64,000 nt of DNA from DAHUYF01 sp035945115. Lineage in GTDB: Bacteria > Pseudomonadota > Alphaproteobacteria > ATCC43930 > CGMCC-115725. The notes under the pieces were generated by a model that had not been told where the DNA came from, made no database searches, and worked only from the letters and a program-made list of their open reading frames with translations. The stretch is taken from NCBI GenBank assembly GCA_035945115.1, contig DASZAN010000003.1, positions 11,356 through 75,355 of the forward strand, written 5' to 3'. Shown in pieces: positions 34,918-44,136 of this stretch; position 1 is the stretch's first letter, and every line of letters starts with the position of its first letter. A program made the position numbers and the translations under genes.

Positions 34918-35696
34918 GGAAAAGCCTTCTTGAGCTCGGCCAAGGCCGGCCCGTTGGTGAGGTCGAGATAAATCGGCGAGAGCGACACCTTGCCCTCCGT
35001 CACCGCATGAAGATCGGTGCCGGGCATGTCGGGGCTCTCCTCGCGGAGCGGTCCGATCCAGTAGTAGGGCCGGCCGCGCGGATCGAGGCGTTCACTGATG
35101 CCGTCGCCGATCTTGCGTTGACCTTGCCGTGTTGCGGCCATGCCTTTCACCGCGTCCGCTGGCACCGCCGGAAAGTTGACGTTGATGAGCGTGTGGCGCG
35201 GCCACGGTAGCGCGGTGAGCCGCCGTACCACTTCCGCCGCGTGACCTGCCGCAGTCCGCCAGGGAATGGCGCGGCGGTCCTCGTAATGCTGGCTGAAGGC
35301 AATGGCGGGGACACCGAGCAGCGTTGCTTCCATGGCGGCGGCGACGGTGCCCGAATATGTCACGTCCTCGCCAAGATTGGCGCCGGCGTTGACGCCGGAG
35401 AGCACCAAGCTCGGCCGTTTGTCGCGAAGCACGGCATTGATGGCGAGGAGTACGCAATCCGTGGGCGTGCCGTCGACGGCGAATCGGCGGGGCCCCAGCT
35501 TGCGGATGCGGAGCGGCCGGCTCAGCGTCAGCGAATGGCTGGCGCCACTCTGCTCCTGCTCCGGCGCCACCACCCACACGTCCTTCGCGAGCGTCCGCGC
35601 GACCTTGGCGAGAAGCTTGATGCCCGGGGAATTGATGCCGTCGTCATTGGAAATGAGGATGCGCGCCGAGGCGAGGTCGATGAGCCGGTCAAACAT
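34914..35696 (-). CDS. surE: 5'/3'-nucleotidase SurE
   Basis: A 260-residue metal-dependent phosphatase acting on nucleoside monophosphates, linked to stationary-phase survival. The N-terminal ARILISNDDGINSPGIKLLA carries the metal-binding DD pair. VAPEQEQSGASHSLTLSRPL, DGTPTDCVLLAI, LVLSGVNAGANLGEDVTYSG and GTVAAAMEATLLGVPAIAFS are the remaining family motifs. It overlaps serS by 8 bases and pcm by 4, forming serS-surE-pcm. Confidence 0.97.
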   Translation of the reverse strand: MFDRLIDLASARILISNDDGINSPGIKLLAKVARTLAKDVWVVAPEQEQSGASHSLTLSRPLRIRKLGPRRFAVDGTPTDCVLLAINAVLRDKRPSLVLSGVNAGANLGEDVTYSGTVAAAMEATLLGVPAIAFSQHYEDRRAIPWRTAAGHAAEVVRRLTALPWPRHTLINVNFPAVPADAVKGMAATRQGQRKIGDGISERLDPRGRPYYWIGPLREESPDMPGTDLHAVTEGKVSLSPIYLDLTNGPALAELKKAFP

Positions 35697-36966
35697 CGGC
35701 GCCGATCACCTCCAGGCCGCCCATATAAGGCTTGAGCGCATCCGGCACAGCGACCGTACCGTTTCCCTGCTGGAAATTCTCGAGGACGGCGATGAGCGTT
35801 CGGCCAACCGCAAGTCCCGAGCCGTTGAGGGTGTGAACGAACCGCGTTCCTTTGCCGTCCTTTGGCCGGAAGCGCGCCTTCATCCGCCGCGCCTGAAAAT
35901 CGCCGCAATTCGAGCAGCTGGAGATTTCGCGATAGGCGTTCTGTCCCGGCAGCCACACCTCGATGTCGTAGGTCTTGCGCGCGGAAAAACCCATATCGCC
36001 GGCGCAGAGCAGCATCACGCGGTAAGCGATGCCGAGTCGCTTCAGGATTTCCTCGGCACACGCCGTCATGCGCTCATGCTCCGCCTCGGACTGATCCGGA
36101 TGCGCGATCGACACGAGCTCCACCTTTGAGAACTGATGTTGGCGGATCATGCCGCGCGTGTCCTTGCCGGCGGCGCCGGCTTCGGCGCGAAAGCACGGCG
36201 TCCAAGCGGTGACCCGGAGCGGCAGTTGGGATTCGTCGAGGATCTCATCGGCGACGAGATTGGTGAGCGAGACCTCGGCCGTCGGAATGAGCCAGAGGCC
36301 GACGGTGGTATGGAACTGATCTTCGGCGAATTTCGGCAGCTGACCCGTGCCGAACATCGTCTCGTCGCGCACGAGCAGCGGCGGGCTCACCTCGCGATAG
36401 CCGAACTCGCGAGTGTGGATGTCGAGCATGAGTTGCGCCAGCGCACGCTCGAGTCGCGCGAGCTGGCCATAAAGGACGACGAAACGCGCACCCGAGAGCT
36501 TCCCCGCTCGGGCAAAGTCCATGAGCCGCAAGCCCTCGCCGATGGTCACGTGATCTTTGACGGGGAAGGCGAATTGGGGCGGCGTGCCGTACTGGCGGAC
36601 AAGACGATTGTGCGTCTCGTCGAGCCCGTCCGGCACGTCGTCCGCGGGAAGATTCGGGAGCGCCGCAAGCGCTTCGTCGACAGCTGTCTTCAGCTGCGCG
36701 GCACGCGCTTCGAGCGCGGCCTGCCGGTCCTTGCTTTCGCCGACCTGGCGTAAGAGATCGCCGGCGTCGCGGCCCTGTGCCTTGGCGGCGCCAATCTCCT
36801 TTGCGACTCGGTTCCGCTCGGCCTGAACTCGCTCGGCTTCCGTCTGCGCTTCGCGCCAGTGCCGGTCGAGACTGATCAGCGCCGGCGACGCCGGCGCGAG
36901 CCCGCGCCGGGCGAGGCCGCGGTCATAAGCGTCGGGATTGTCGCGAATCCACCGGAGATCGAACAT
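35689..36966 (-). CDS. serS: Serine-tRNA ligase
   Basis: A 425-residue class II aminoacyl-tRNA synthetase. The N-terminal coiled-coil arm (HWREAQTEAERVQAERNRVAKE in part) binds the tRNA-Ser long variable arm. Class II motifs: motif 2 in TPCFRAEAGAAGKDTRGMIR with QHQFSKVELVS, and motif 3 in NGSGLAVGRTLIAVLEN. ATG 36966 starts MFDLRWIRDNPD. It begins the serS-surE-pcm run, 41 bases downstream of tatC. Confidence 0.98.
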   Translation of the reverse strand: MFDLRWIRDNPDAYDRGLARRGLAPASPALISLDRHWREAQTEAERVQAERNRVAKEIGAAKAQGRDAGDLLRQVGESKDRQAALEARAAQLKTAVDEALAALPNLPADDVPDGLDETHNRLVRQYGTPPQFAFPVKDHVTIGEGLRLMDFARAGKLSGARFVVLYGQLARLERALAQLMLDIHTREFGYREVSPPLLVRDETMFGTGQLPKFAEDQFHTTVGLWLIPTAEVSLTNLVADEILDESQLPLRVTAWTPCFRAEAGAAGKDTRGMIRQHQFSKVELVSIAHPDQSEAEHERMTACAEEILKRLGIAYRVMLLCAGDMGFSARKTYDIEVWLPGQNAYREISSCSNCGDFQARRMKARFRPKDGKGTRFVHTLNGSGLAVGRTLIAVLENFQQGNGTVAVPDALKPYMGGLEVIGADV

Positions 36967-37007
36967 GCGCGCCGGTTATAAAGCGAGGCTCGGCAGCCGT
37001 CCACCGC

Positions 37008-37823
37008 TCAGCCGCCGCTTGGCGCCTTGCCGGTGAGCTCTGCTTCTTCGGCCGCTTCGCGCTCGGCGCGGCGCTTCTCGACGAGGCGGCAGGAGAAGAT
37101 CGAGACCTCGTAGAGAATGAGCATCGGCACGGCGAGCGCGATCATGCTGAAGACATCGGGCGGGGTCACCATGGCGGCGATGACGGTGTTGGCGAGGATG
37201 GCGTAGCGGCGCTTTGCGGCAAGGCCCTCGGAGGTCACCATGCCCACTCGCGCCATCAAGGTGAGGAGCACCGGCATCTGAAAGGCAAAACCGAAGGCGA
37301 AGGTGAGATGAAGCACGAAGGTGAAATAGTCGCTCATCTTCGGCGTGAGCTCGATCCTCACATCGCCGGTGAGCTGCTGAAACTTGCTGAAGAAGGCGAA
37401 GGCGGCGGGAAAGATCACGAAATAAGCAAGCGCCGCGCCCATGATGAAGAGGATCGGCGTCGCGAAGAGATAAGGCAGGAAGGCGCGCCGCTCGTTGCGG
37501 TAGAGCCCTGGCGCGACGAACATCCAGACTTGGCTCGCGATCACTGGGAAGGCCGCGCAGAACGCCGCCCAGAAGGCGATGCGGATATTCGTGACGAAGC
37601 CTTCGAGCAAATCGGTCTGGATGAAATGCCCGCCGGTCTGTTCCGTCAGCAGCTTGGCGAGCGGCTCGGCGAGGAAATTGTACATGGGTTGCGCGAAATA
37701 GAAGCATGGCACGAAGGCGACGATGAGCGCGAGGAGCGAATAGATGACGCGCTTCCTGAGCTCGATCAGATGTTCGATGAGCGGCATCTTGCCTTCTTCG
37801 AGATCTTGTTCGTTGGTGCTCAT
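37008..37823 (-). CDS. tatC: Sec-independent protein translocase TatC
   Basis: A 271-residue, six-helix membrane protein that recognises twin-arginine signal peptides. MPLIEHLIELRKRVIYSLLA is the conserved cytoplasmic N-terminus (with the EHL.ELR motif), and PVIASQVWMFVAPGLYRNERR in part, LPYLFATPILFIMGAALAYF and ALAVPMLILYEVSIF are typical segments. The C-terminus is charged (EKRRAEREAAEEAELTG). Directly downstream of tatB with a 19-base gap. Confidence 0.97.
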   Translation of the reverse strand: MSTNEQDLEEGKMPLIEHLIELRKRVIYSLLALIVAFVPCFYFAQPMYNFLAEPLAKLLTEQTGGHFIQTDLLEGFVTNIRIAFWAAFCAAFPVIASQVWMFVAPGLYRNERRAFLPYLFATPILFIMGAALAYFVIFPAAFAFFSKFQQLTGDVRIELTPKMSDYFTFVLHLTFAFGFAFQMPVLLTLMARVGMVTSEGLAAKRRYAILANTVIAAMVTPPDVFSMIALAVPMLILYEVSIFSCRLVEKRRAEREAAEEAELTGKAPSGG

Positions 37824-37842
37824 CGGAAGCGATGCTGCTTGA

Positions 37843-38274
37843 TCAGGCCGGTGTGCCGGTTTTCGCCGGTGCCGGTTGCACGGTTTCGCCGGTTTCCTCG
37901 GTCGGTGGGCTCGCTGTCGGCTCGCTCTCGGATGTCGCGGCTTCGAGGGCCGCCGGCGCTGGCGGCGGTGGTGGCTCCAATTCCGATGCCGGCTCGGCGA
38001 GACTGCGTTTGACGTCGCCCGCGGGATCGATCGTCCGCTCGATCGCCTCGCTCATATCGACCTTCGCGGCGTCCTCGACTTGCTTGCGCACTTCCTCGAG
38101 CTCGGCTTCGCGGATCATCTGGTCGAGACTGCTCTGGAACTCGCGGGCAATCGCGCGCGCCTTGCCGACCCAGGTGCCGACGGTGCGCAGCACCTTCGGC
38201 AAATCCTTGGGGCCGATCACCACCAGCGCGACGACGGCGATCACCGCAATCTCGGACCACGCAAAATCAAACAT
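37843..38274 (-). CDS. tatB: Sec-independent protein translocase TatB
   Basis: A 143-residue single-pass protein. MFDFAWSEIAVIAVVALVVI then GPKDLPKVLRTVGTWVGKAR are the TatB membrane helix, Gly-Pro hinge and amphipathic helix. A long Pro/Glu/Ala-rich tail follows. The tatA gene usually found between scpB and tatB in alphaproteobacteria is not in the 199 bases upstream, so TatA must come from another locus. Confidence 0.94.
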   Translation of the reverse strand: MFDFAWSEIAVIAVVALVVIGPKDLPKVLRTVGTWVGKARAIAREFQSSLDQMIREAELEEVRKQVEDAAKVDMSEAIERTIDPAGDVKRSLAEPASELEPPPPPAPAALEAATSESEPTASPPTEETGETVQPAPAKTGTPA

Positions 38275-38473
38275 TGACGCTTGTCACCGATTTGACCGTG
38301 CCGACGCCATGCCCGAGGGCGCCAAGAGTGGCGGAAAGAAGGATATGGCACAGCGGGCGGGATCGCTTCAAGGCGCGGCGCCTATCGGGTTGTGCAACAC
38401 CACGTGCGGCCGGCATTCCCGAGCGACATCGCGCGAATCTGGCGGACGGTCGGAACCTTGGCCAACCCTCTCG

Positions 38474-39163
38474 CTAGCTCTCCGTCACCTCGTTCTCGGC
38501 CTCGGCCGTCGCACCGATCGCGTCGGCGTCGTCATGGTCATGCTCGTCCTCGTCGGGTGCGTCTGCCTCCTCGTTCGGTATCACCGTCTCGGCGAGCGAG
38601 AGGTCGGGGCGTGGCCCGATGAGCCCGGCCGCCTTCAATTCCTCGATCCCAGGTAGATCGCGCCGATCGCCCAAGCCGAAATGCCTGAGGAACCCCTCGG
38701 TCGTGACCCAGGTCACGGGCCGACCCGGTGTCTCCCGCCGTCCTTTCGGCATGATCCAACCGGCTTCCATGAGCACATCGAGGGTCCCGCTGCTGACGAC
38801 GACACCGCGGATCTCCTCGATCTCGCCCCGCGTCACCGGTTGGTGATAGGCGACGATGGCGAGCGTCTCGATCGCCGCGCGCGAGAGCTTTCGCATCACG
38901 GTCTGCTCGAGCTTGAGCTTGGGGGCGAGATCGGGCGCGGTGCGTAGAGTCCAGCCGCCGGCGACGCGCACGACATTGACGCCGCGCGGCTCGTAATGCG
39001 CCGCGAGGTCGGCGATCAGTCCCGCGACATCCGCGCCTTCGGGAAGACGTGCGGCGATGCTCGCCTCATCGAGCGGCGAGGCGGCGGCAAAGAGCAGCGC
39101 CTCCAGCAACCGCAACTGTTCGGCCCGCGCCTCGGCTTCGACGGGGATGGTGCTGTCGCTCAT
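38474..39163 (-). CDS. scpB: SMC-associated segregation protein ScpB
   Basis: A 229-residue kleisin-associated winged-helix protein that works with ScpA and SMC in chromosome condensation. Winged-helix features: LLEALLFAAASPLDEASIAA, LSRAAIETLAIVAYHQPVTR, EIEEIRGVVVSSGTLDVLME and TTEGFLRHFGLGDRRDLPGI. The C-terminal tail is very acidic with an Asp/Glu/His run. ATG 39163 is chosen; it overlaps the scpA stop by 4 bases. The ~199 bases between scpB and tatB hold no gene that I can see. Confidence 0.96.
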   Translation of the reverse strand: MSDSTIPVEAEARAEQLRLLEALLFAAASPLDEASIAARLPEGADVAGLIADLAAHYEPRGVNVVRVAGGWTLRTAPDLAPKLKLEQTVMRKLSRAAIETLAIVAYHQPVTRGEIEEIRGVVVSSGTLDVLMEAGWIMPKGRRETPGRPVTWVTTEGFLRHFGLGDRRDLPGIEELKAAGLIGPRPDLSLAETVIPNEEADAPDEDEHDHDDADAIGATAEAENEVTES

Positions 39164-39939
39164 GGCGTCTCCGGTAGGCTGCGCAGATAGATCGGGCCGA
39201 AGACATTGTCCTGGCGCAACTGCAGCTTCCCGGCCCGCACCAACTCGAGGCTCGCGGCGAACGTCGCGGCGACGGCCGAGCGCTCGACGATGCCGCCGCG
39301 CAATCCCGGCGGCAGGAAGCTCATCAGCGTGCGCCATTCCGGCATGCGGCCCAGCAACCGGCTCAAGCGGTGCAGCGCGTCGTCCATCGAAAAGAGCTCG
39401 GGCGGCGCGATGTGCAACACCGCTGCTTCCTTGCGTTGACGTTGGTCGCCGTAGGCTTTGAGCAAGTCATAAAGCGTGGCGTCGTAGATTGGGCGCAGCA
39501 CGCGCGGCAGGCCCTCGGGTGCGCCACGCGCGAAGACGTCGCGACCAAGCTGCGGGCGCGCCATCAGCCGCACGCCCGCCTGCTGCATCGCCTCGAGGCG
39601 TTGCAGCTGGTGCGTCAGTGCTGCGGCAAGCTCGGCCCCCGAAGGCTCGTCGGCGGGTGCCGGCTCCGGCAGCAGGAGGCGCGATTTGAGGTAAGCGAGC
39701 CATGCCGCCATGACGAGGTAGTCCGCGGCGATCTCGAGCCGCAAGCGCCGCGCGGCGCTGATGTAGGCGAGATACTGGTCGGCCAACGCCAGGATCGAGA
39801 TCTTGGTGAGATCGACCTTCTGCTCGCGCGCCAGCGTGAGCAGCATGTCGATCGGACCTTCATAGCCTTCGAGGTCGACCACGAGCTCGACGCTGGGCGG
39901 CGGCGCTTGGGGGAGCTCGAAGGCTTCGTTCTCGGTCAT
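39160..39939 (-). CDS. scpA: SMC-associated kleisin ScpA
   Basis: A 259-residue kleisin that bridges the SMC heads. VDLEGYEGPIDMLLTLAREQ and KVDLTKISILALADQYLAYI are the conserved N-terminal SMC-binding region, followed by YLVMAAWLAYLKSRLLLPEP, and the C-terminal winged helix ends in VAATFAASLELVRAGKLQLR. ATG 39939 overlaps the M50 protease stop by 4 bases and the scpB start overlaps the scpA stop by 4 bases, giving a chain of coupled genes. Confidence 0.96.
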   Translation of the reverse strand: MTENEAFELPQAPPPSVELVVDLEGYEGPIDMLLTLAREQKVDLTKISILALADQYLAYISAARRLRLEIAADYLVMAAWLAYLKSRLLLPEPAPADEPSGAELAAALTHQLQRLEAMQQAGVRLMARPQLGRDVFARGAPEGLPRVLRPIYDATLYDLLKAYGDQRQRKEAAVLHIAPPELFSMDDALHRLSRLLGRMPEWRTLMSFLPPGLRGGIVERSAVAATFAASLELVRAGKLQLRQDNVFGPIYLRSLPETP

Positions 39940-40631
39940 GCGAGCCCCGCCAGCCAGCCGATGGCTTCGACGATGCTGTTCACGGGATAGGCGATCACCA
40001 GCCGGAGGACGTCGAGATTGAGGCCGAGCTGATCGCCGACGAGCGGCAACAGAATGAGCAAGGTCAGGAGAATGGGAATGCCATAGCGCTCGAGCCGCGC
40101 CAAGGGAAATGCCAGCGCATCGGGGAGGAGGCCGACGGCGACGCGACCGCCATCGAGCGGCGGCAACGGGATCATGTTGAAAACGGCGAGCACGACGTTG
40201 ATCAGCATCGACATGGTAAGATTGTCGGCCACCCATTCGCGCCCGACGCCCGGCACGAAGGGAACGCCGTGCAACAGCAAGGCGGAAAAGAGCGCGAGGA
40301 GGATATTCGTTGCCGGCCCCGCGAGCGCCACCCAGACCATATCGATGCGCGGGCGGCGGAGCTGGCCGAAATTCACCGGCACCGGCTTCGCGTAGCCGAA
40401 GGTGAAGCGTCCGCCAGAGACCAACAGTAAAAAAAGCGGCATCACCACCGTGCCGACGGGATCGATGTGTCGGAGCGGATTGAAAGTGACGCGCCCCATG
40501 CGCCAGGCGGTATCGTCGCCGAGACGATGCGCGACAAAGCCGTGCGCCGCTTCGTGAAAGGTGATGGCGAAGATCGACGGCAAGGCGAAGATCGCGACTT
40601 GCCGGATAAGCGAGGGCAAATCGATCGGCAT
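39936..40631 (-). CDS. Site-2 protease family (M50) membrane metalloprotease
   Basis: A 231-residue integral membrane protein. The zinc motif HExxH is present as FHEAAHGFVAHRLGD in the first membrane region, and the second metal-binding motif is NMIPLPPLDGGRV. About five hydrophobic segments are visible. This is the short, PDZ-less group of M50 proteases with unknown substrate. ATG 40631 shares one base with the nagZ stop (TGATG), so translation is probably coupled; scpA follows with a 4-base overlap. Confidence 0.92.
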   Translation of the reverse strand: MPIDLPSLIRQVAIFALPSIFAITFHEAAHGFVAHRLGDDTAWRMGRVTFNPLRHIDPVGTVVMPLFLLLVSGGRFTFGYAKPVPVNFGQLRRPRIDMVWVALAGPATNILLALFSALLLHGVPFVPGVGREWVADNLTMSMLINVVLAVFNMIPLPPLDGGRVAVGLLPDALAFPLARLERYGIPILLTLLILLPLVGDQLGLNLDVLRLVIAYPVNSIVEAIGWLAGLA

Positions 40632-41647
40632 CAGGCCTCGCTCCCCATGAGCGCGTGAAAGCGCGCCTCGAGCGCCGCGCGCTCGATGGGTTGCGCCTTC
40701 CCGCGCATCGCCTCGCCGCGTGCGAGGCGCTCGCTCGCCTTCGCCGTGAGCGGTGGCACCACGCCGGCGATTTCCGTCATCTCGCCGGACTCGCCGTTGC
40801 AATGGAGGACGATATCGCAGCCCGCAGCGAGTGCCGCTTGCGCGCGCGCGGCAAAACTGCCGCCAAGTGCCTGCATCGAGAGGTCGTCGGTGAGCAGCAA
40901 GCCATCGAAGCCGATGCTAGCGCGAATGACCTCGCTGATCACGGGGGGCGAGAGCGTTGCCGGTCGATCAGGGTCGATTGCTTCGTAGACGACATGCGCC
41001 GTCATGCCCCAGGGGAGATGGGCCAACGCCCGAAAAGAGGCGAAATCGGTCGTCTCGAGCTCAGCTCGCGGCGCTGTCACACGCGGTAAAGCGTGGTGGG
41101 AATCGACGAGCGCCCGGCCATGGCCGGGCATGTGTTTCATGACCGGCAGCACGCCGCCTGCCAGCAATCCTTCCGCCGCCGCGCGGCCGAGCGCCGACAC
41201 GATATCGGCGGTGCTCCCATAGGCGCGATCGCCGATTACGTTGTGCGAGCCCGCTACGGGAACATCGAGGACCGGAAGGCAATCGACGGTTATGCCAAGT
41301 GCCGACAAGTCATCGGCAATGAGCCGCGCCGCCCTCCAAGCCGCCTCAGCCGCACGGCGGCCGCCGAGCGCTGCGATGGTCGCGGCGGAGGGATAGGCCG
41401 GCCAATGAGGCGGCTTTAGACGCGCCACGCGCCCGCCTTCTTGATCGACGAGAACGGGTGCGTCGGCGCGGCCCACCGCTTCGCGCAGCTCGGCCACGAG
41501 CCTTCGCACCTGCGCCGGGGTCTCACAATTGCGTTGGAAAAGAATGAAGCCAAGGGGATCGGCGTCGCGGAAGAAGTCGCGCTCGGCGGCCGCGAGCGTG
41601 GGGCCGGCGCTGCCGAAGATGACGGCGGCGGGATTACGGCTTGACAA
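40631..41647 (-). CDS. nagZ: Beta-N-acetylhexosaminidase (GH3)
   Basis: A 338-residue cytoplasmic glycosidase of family 3 that removes N-acetylglucosamine from recycled anhydro-muropeptides. LGFILFQRNCETPAQVRRLV, VLVDQEGGRVARL, MKHMPGHGRALVDSHHALP (the KHFPGHG-type loop with the His-Asp dyad) and LLTDDLSMQALGG (nucleophile Asp) are the family motifs. It overlaps the SPOR gene by 14 bases and the M50 protease by 1. Confidence 0.95.
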   Translation of the reverse strand: MSSRNPAAVIFGSAGPTLAAAERDFFRDADPLGFILFQRNCETPAQVRRLVAELREAVGRADAPVLVDQEGGRVARLKPPHWPAYPSAATIAALGGRRAAEAAWRAARLIADDLSALGITVDCLPVLDVPVAGSHNVIGDRAYGSTADIVSALGRAAAEGLLAGGVLPVMKHMPGHGRALVDSHHALPRVTAPRAELETTDFASFRALAHLPWGMTAHVVYEAIDPDRPATLSPPVISEVIRASIGFDGLLLTDDLSMQALGGSFAARAQAALAAGCDIVLHCNGESGEMTEIAGVVPPLTAKASERLARGEAMRGKAQPIERAALEARFHALMGSEA

Positions 41648-42395
41648 GGAGGCAGCCGACCCCGCGGCGCTTCAGCTCATTGCAGCGGTGCTCCGCCTGG
41701 GCGGCATCGGCGATGGGCCCGACCTGGATGCGATAGAAGGTGCCGCGTTCACCGAGGTCGACCCGCGGCGTGATGAGACTCAAGGTGCCCAAGAGATCGG
41801 CCTGGCGCCGGCGGAGCCGTTCGCCTTCCTGCTTGGCGCCCTCGGCTGAGCGCCCCGCGCCGAGCTGAAGGAAATAGCCCTTGCCGATGGCGGCGGGTGC
41901 AGGCGCCGTCGCGGGTGCCGGCGGGACGGCAGCGGCGACGGCCGGCGCCGGCGATGTCGGAGTTGGGGGCGATGGCGGCGCCGACACCGCCGCTCCGGTC
42001 ATCGGTGCCGGTAGCGCGGGCGGAGGCGCATCCGCCGCCGGCTCGGGCGGCGTCTCGACCACCGCTGGGCGCGGCAATGGGGCTTCGGGCGGCGGCAGCA
42101 GCTGCTCGACCTTGACCGGCGTGCGCTTGCCGTCGAGCACGAGGGTCCCTTGTCCGGGAATTTCCATGCCGCCGGGATCGGCCGGCCGCCGCCGCGTCGG
42201 CTCAAGTTCGGCGCGGATGAGCGGCACTTCGACCTGTGCCGTCTTTCGGCTCATCCAATGGTAAAAGGCCCAGAGCCCGCTTGACGATCCCACCATCACC
42301 ATGGCGACGACGGCAAGCACGTGCCAGCGGCGCGGTCGGACATAGACCTCGGGCGGTCGATCATCGCGGCGGAGCGGGCGCAAGGTATAGGCCAT
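41634..42395 (-). CDS. SPOR-domain membrane protein
   Basis: A 253-residue bitopic protein. One membrane helix lies at about residues 30-48 (VLAVVAMVMVGSSSGLWAFY), followed by a Pro/Ala/Val-rich linker and a C-terminal SPOR domain (FLQLGAGRSAEGAKQEGERL, FYRIQVGPIADAAQAEHRCN, LKRRGVGCLLVKP). SPOR domains bind denuded glycan strands at division septa, so a cell-division role is likely. ATG 42395 is chosen; only one base separates it from the argS stop. Confidence 0.92.
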   Translation of the reverse strand: MAYTLRPLRRDDRPPEVYVRPRRWHVLAVVAMVMVGSSSGLWAFYHWMSRKTAQVEVPLIRAELEPTRRRPADPGGMEIPGQGTLVLDGKRTPVKVEQLLPPPEAPLPRPAVVETPPEPAADAPPPALPAPMTGAAVSAPPSPPTPTSPAPAVAAAVPPAPATAPAPAAIGKGYFLQLGAGRSAEGAKQEGERLRRRQADLLGTLSLITPRVDLGERGTFYRIQVGPIADAAQAEHRCNELKRRGVGCLLVKP

Positions 42396-42396
42396 C

Positions 42397-44136
42397 TCAC
42401 ATCTCCTCAACTGGCGCGACGCCGAACACGGCTAAGCCCGAGGCGACGACGAACGCTACCGCCTGCACCAGCGCAAGGCGCGCCCGCGTCAGATCGGGCG
42501 CATCTTCAATGATGAAGCGCAGCTGCGCCTCGCCCATGCCCTTGTTCCAGAGGCCATGAAAATGGGCGGCAAGCTCCTGCAGGTAGAAGGCCACGCGGTG
42601 CGGCTCATGCATCTCCGCCGCGCTCTCGACGAGTCGCGGCCATCCCGCGAGATGACGAATGAGGGCGAGCTCGTCAGGATCGACAAGCCGTGCCAAAGGC
42701 GCCGCGGCGAGCGCGACCGAAGAAAGAGCCTCAACCTGCAGCACCTCCGCGGCGCGGCGCAGCACAGAACGAGCACGCGCATGCGCGTATTGCACGTAGA
42801 AAACGGGGTTGTCTTTCGATTGCTCCACCACCTTGGCGAAGTCGAACTCGAGCGCCTGGTCGTTACGCCGCGTCAGCATGACGAAACGAAACACGTCTTT
42901 TCCGACTTCGTCCACCACTTCACGCAGCGTGATGAAGGTACCGGCGCGCTTCGACATGCGCACCGGGGCGCCTTTATCGAAGAGATGGACGAGCTGGCAG
43001 AGCTTGACGTCGAGCCGCGCCCTGCCGCCGCTGATGGCTTCGACCGCCGCCTGCATGCGCTTCACATAGCCGCCATGATCGGCACCGAAGACATTGATCA
43101 AATCGAAATAGCCGCGGCTGATTTTGTCGAAATGGTAGGCGATGTCCGCGGCGAAATAGGTCCAGGCGCCATCCGATTTTTGCAACGGACGATCGACATC
43201 GTCGCCGAACTGCGTCGAGCGGAAGAGCAGCTGCTCGCGCGGCTCCCAATCCTCGGGCAGCATGCCTTTCGGTGGCTCGAGTGTGCCGAGGTAAACGAGA
43301 CCGGCATCGCTCAAACACCTGATCATCTGCTCGATGACACCGCGAGCGACGATGTCGCGCTCGGAGGCGAAGGTCGCGTGCTCGACGCCGAGCGCGGCAA
43401 GATCATCGCGAATGAGCCCCATCATCGCCGCGGTCGCGAACTCCCGCACCGGTGCAAGCCAGACCTTTTCGTCAACATCGCGCCATTTGGCTCCGTCCCG
43501 CTCGGCAAGCGCGTGGGCCACCTCGCGCAAATACTCGCCCGGATAGAGGCCTTCGGGAATGGGACCGATCGTCTCGCCCAGCGCCTCGCGATAGCGCAGA
43601 TAAGCCGATCGCGCGAGCACGTCGACCTGTGCTCCGGCGTCGTTGATGTAGTATTCGCGCTCAACCTTGTGCCCAACCTTCTCTAGAAGGTTCGCCAACG
43701 CGTCGCCCACCACGGCGCCGCGGCCGTGACCCACGTGAAGCGGGCCGGTGGGATTGGCGGAGACATATTCGACGTTGACCGCCTTGCCGGCGCCGATGGT
43801 GGAATCGCCATAAGCGGGGCCGGCTTTCACGATCTCGGCCAGCCGCGCGTGCCAAAACGAGTCGGCGAGGCGAAGATTGATGAAGCCCGGCCCTGCCACT
43901 TCGGCGCTCGTCACCTCCCCTCGCCGCCGCAAGCGCTCCACCAGCTTTTCTGCCAGCGCCCGCGGCGCCAGCCGCGCCGGCTTGGCGAGCACCATCGCGG
44001 CGTTGGTGGCGATATCGCCATGCGCGGGATCGCGCGGCGGCTCGACGGCTATGCGCGATATGTCGAGATTCGCAGGCAAACCGATTGTGGTCAGCTCGGC
44101 GATGACGACGTCGCGAAAGTGGCTGAAAAGGTTCAT
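42397..44136 (-). CDS. argS: Arginine-tRNA ligase
   Basis: A 579-residue class I aminoacyl-tRNA synthetase. The HIGH motif is HVGH in YVSANPTGPLHVGHGRG; the KMSKS-region counterpart is MSKRAGTFITLREVVDEVG; ArgRS-specific Add1 features stand at the N-terminus, and the anticodon-binding DALR region ends the protein (SVALAAAPLARLVDPDE). It overlaps dgt by 4 bases at its 5' end. Confidence 0.98.
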   Translation of the reverse strand: MNLFSHFRDVVIAELTTIGLPANLDISRIAVEPPRDPAHGDIATNAAMVLAKPARLAPRALAEKLVERLRRRGEVTSAEVAGPGFINLRLADSFWHARLAEIVKAGPAYGDSTIGAGKAVNVEYVSANPTGPLHVGHGRGAVVGDALANLLEKVGHKVEREYYINDAGAQVDVLARSAYLRYREALGETIGPIPEGLYPGEYLREVAHALAERDGAKWRDVDEKVWLAPVREFATAAMMGLIRDDLAALGVEHATFASERDIVARGVIEQMIRCLSDAGLVYLGTLEPPKGMLPEDWEPREQLLFRSTQFGDDVDRPLQKSDGAWTYFAADIAYHFDKISRGYFDLINVFGADHGGYVKRMQAAVEAISGGRARLDVKLCQLVHLFDKGAPVRMSKRAGTFITLREVVDEVGKDVFRFVMLTRRNDQALEFDFAKVVEQSKDNPVFYVQYAHARARSVLRRAAEVLQVEALSSVALAAAPLARLVDPDELALIRHLAGWPRLVESAAEMHEPHRVAFYLQELAAHFHGLWNKGMGEAQLRFIIEDAPDLTRARLALVQAVAFVVASGLAVFGVAPVEEM

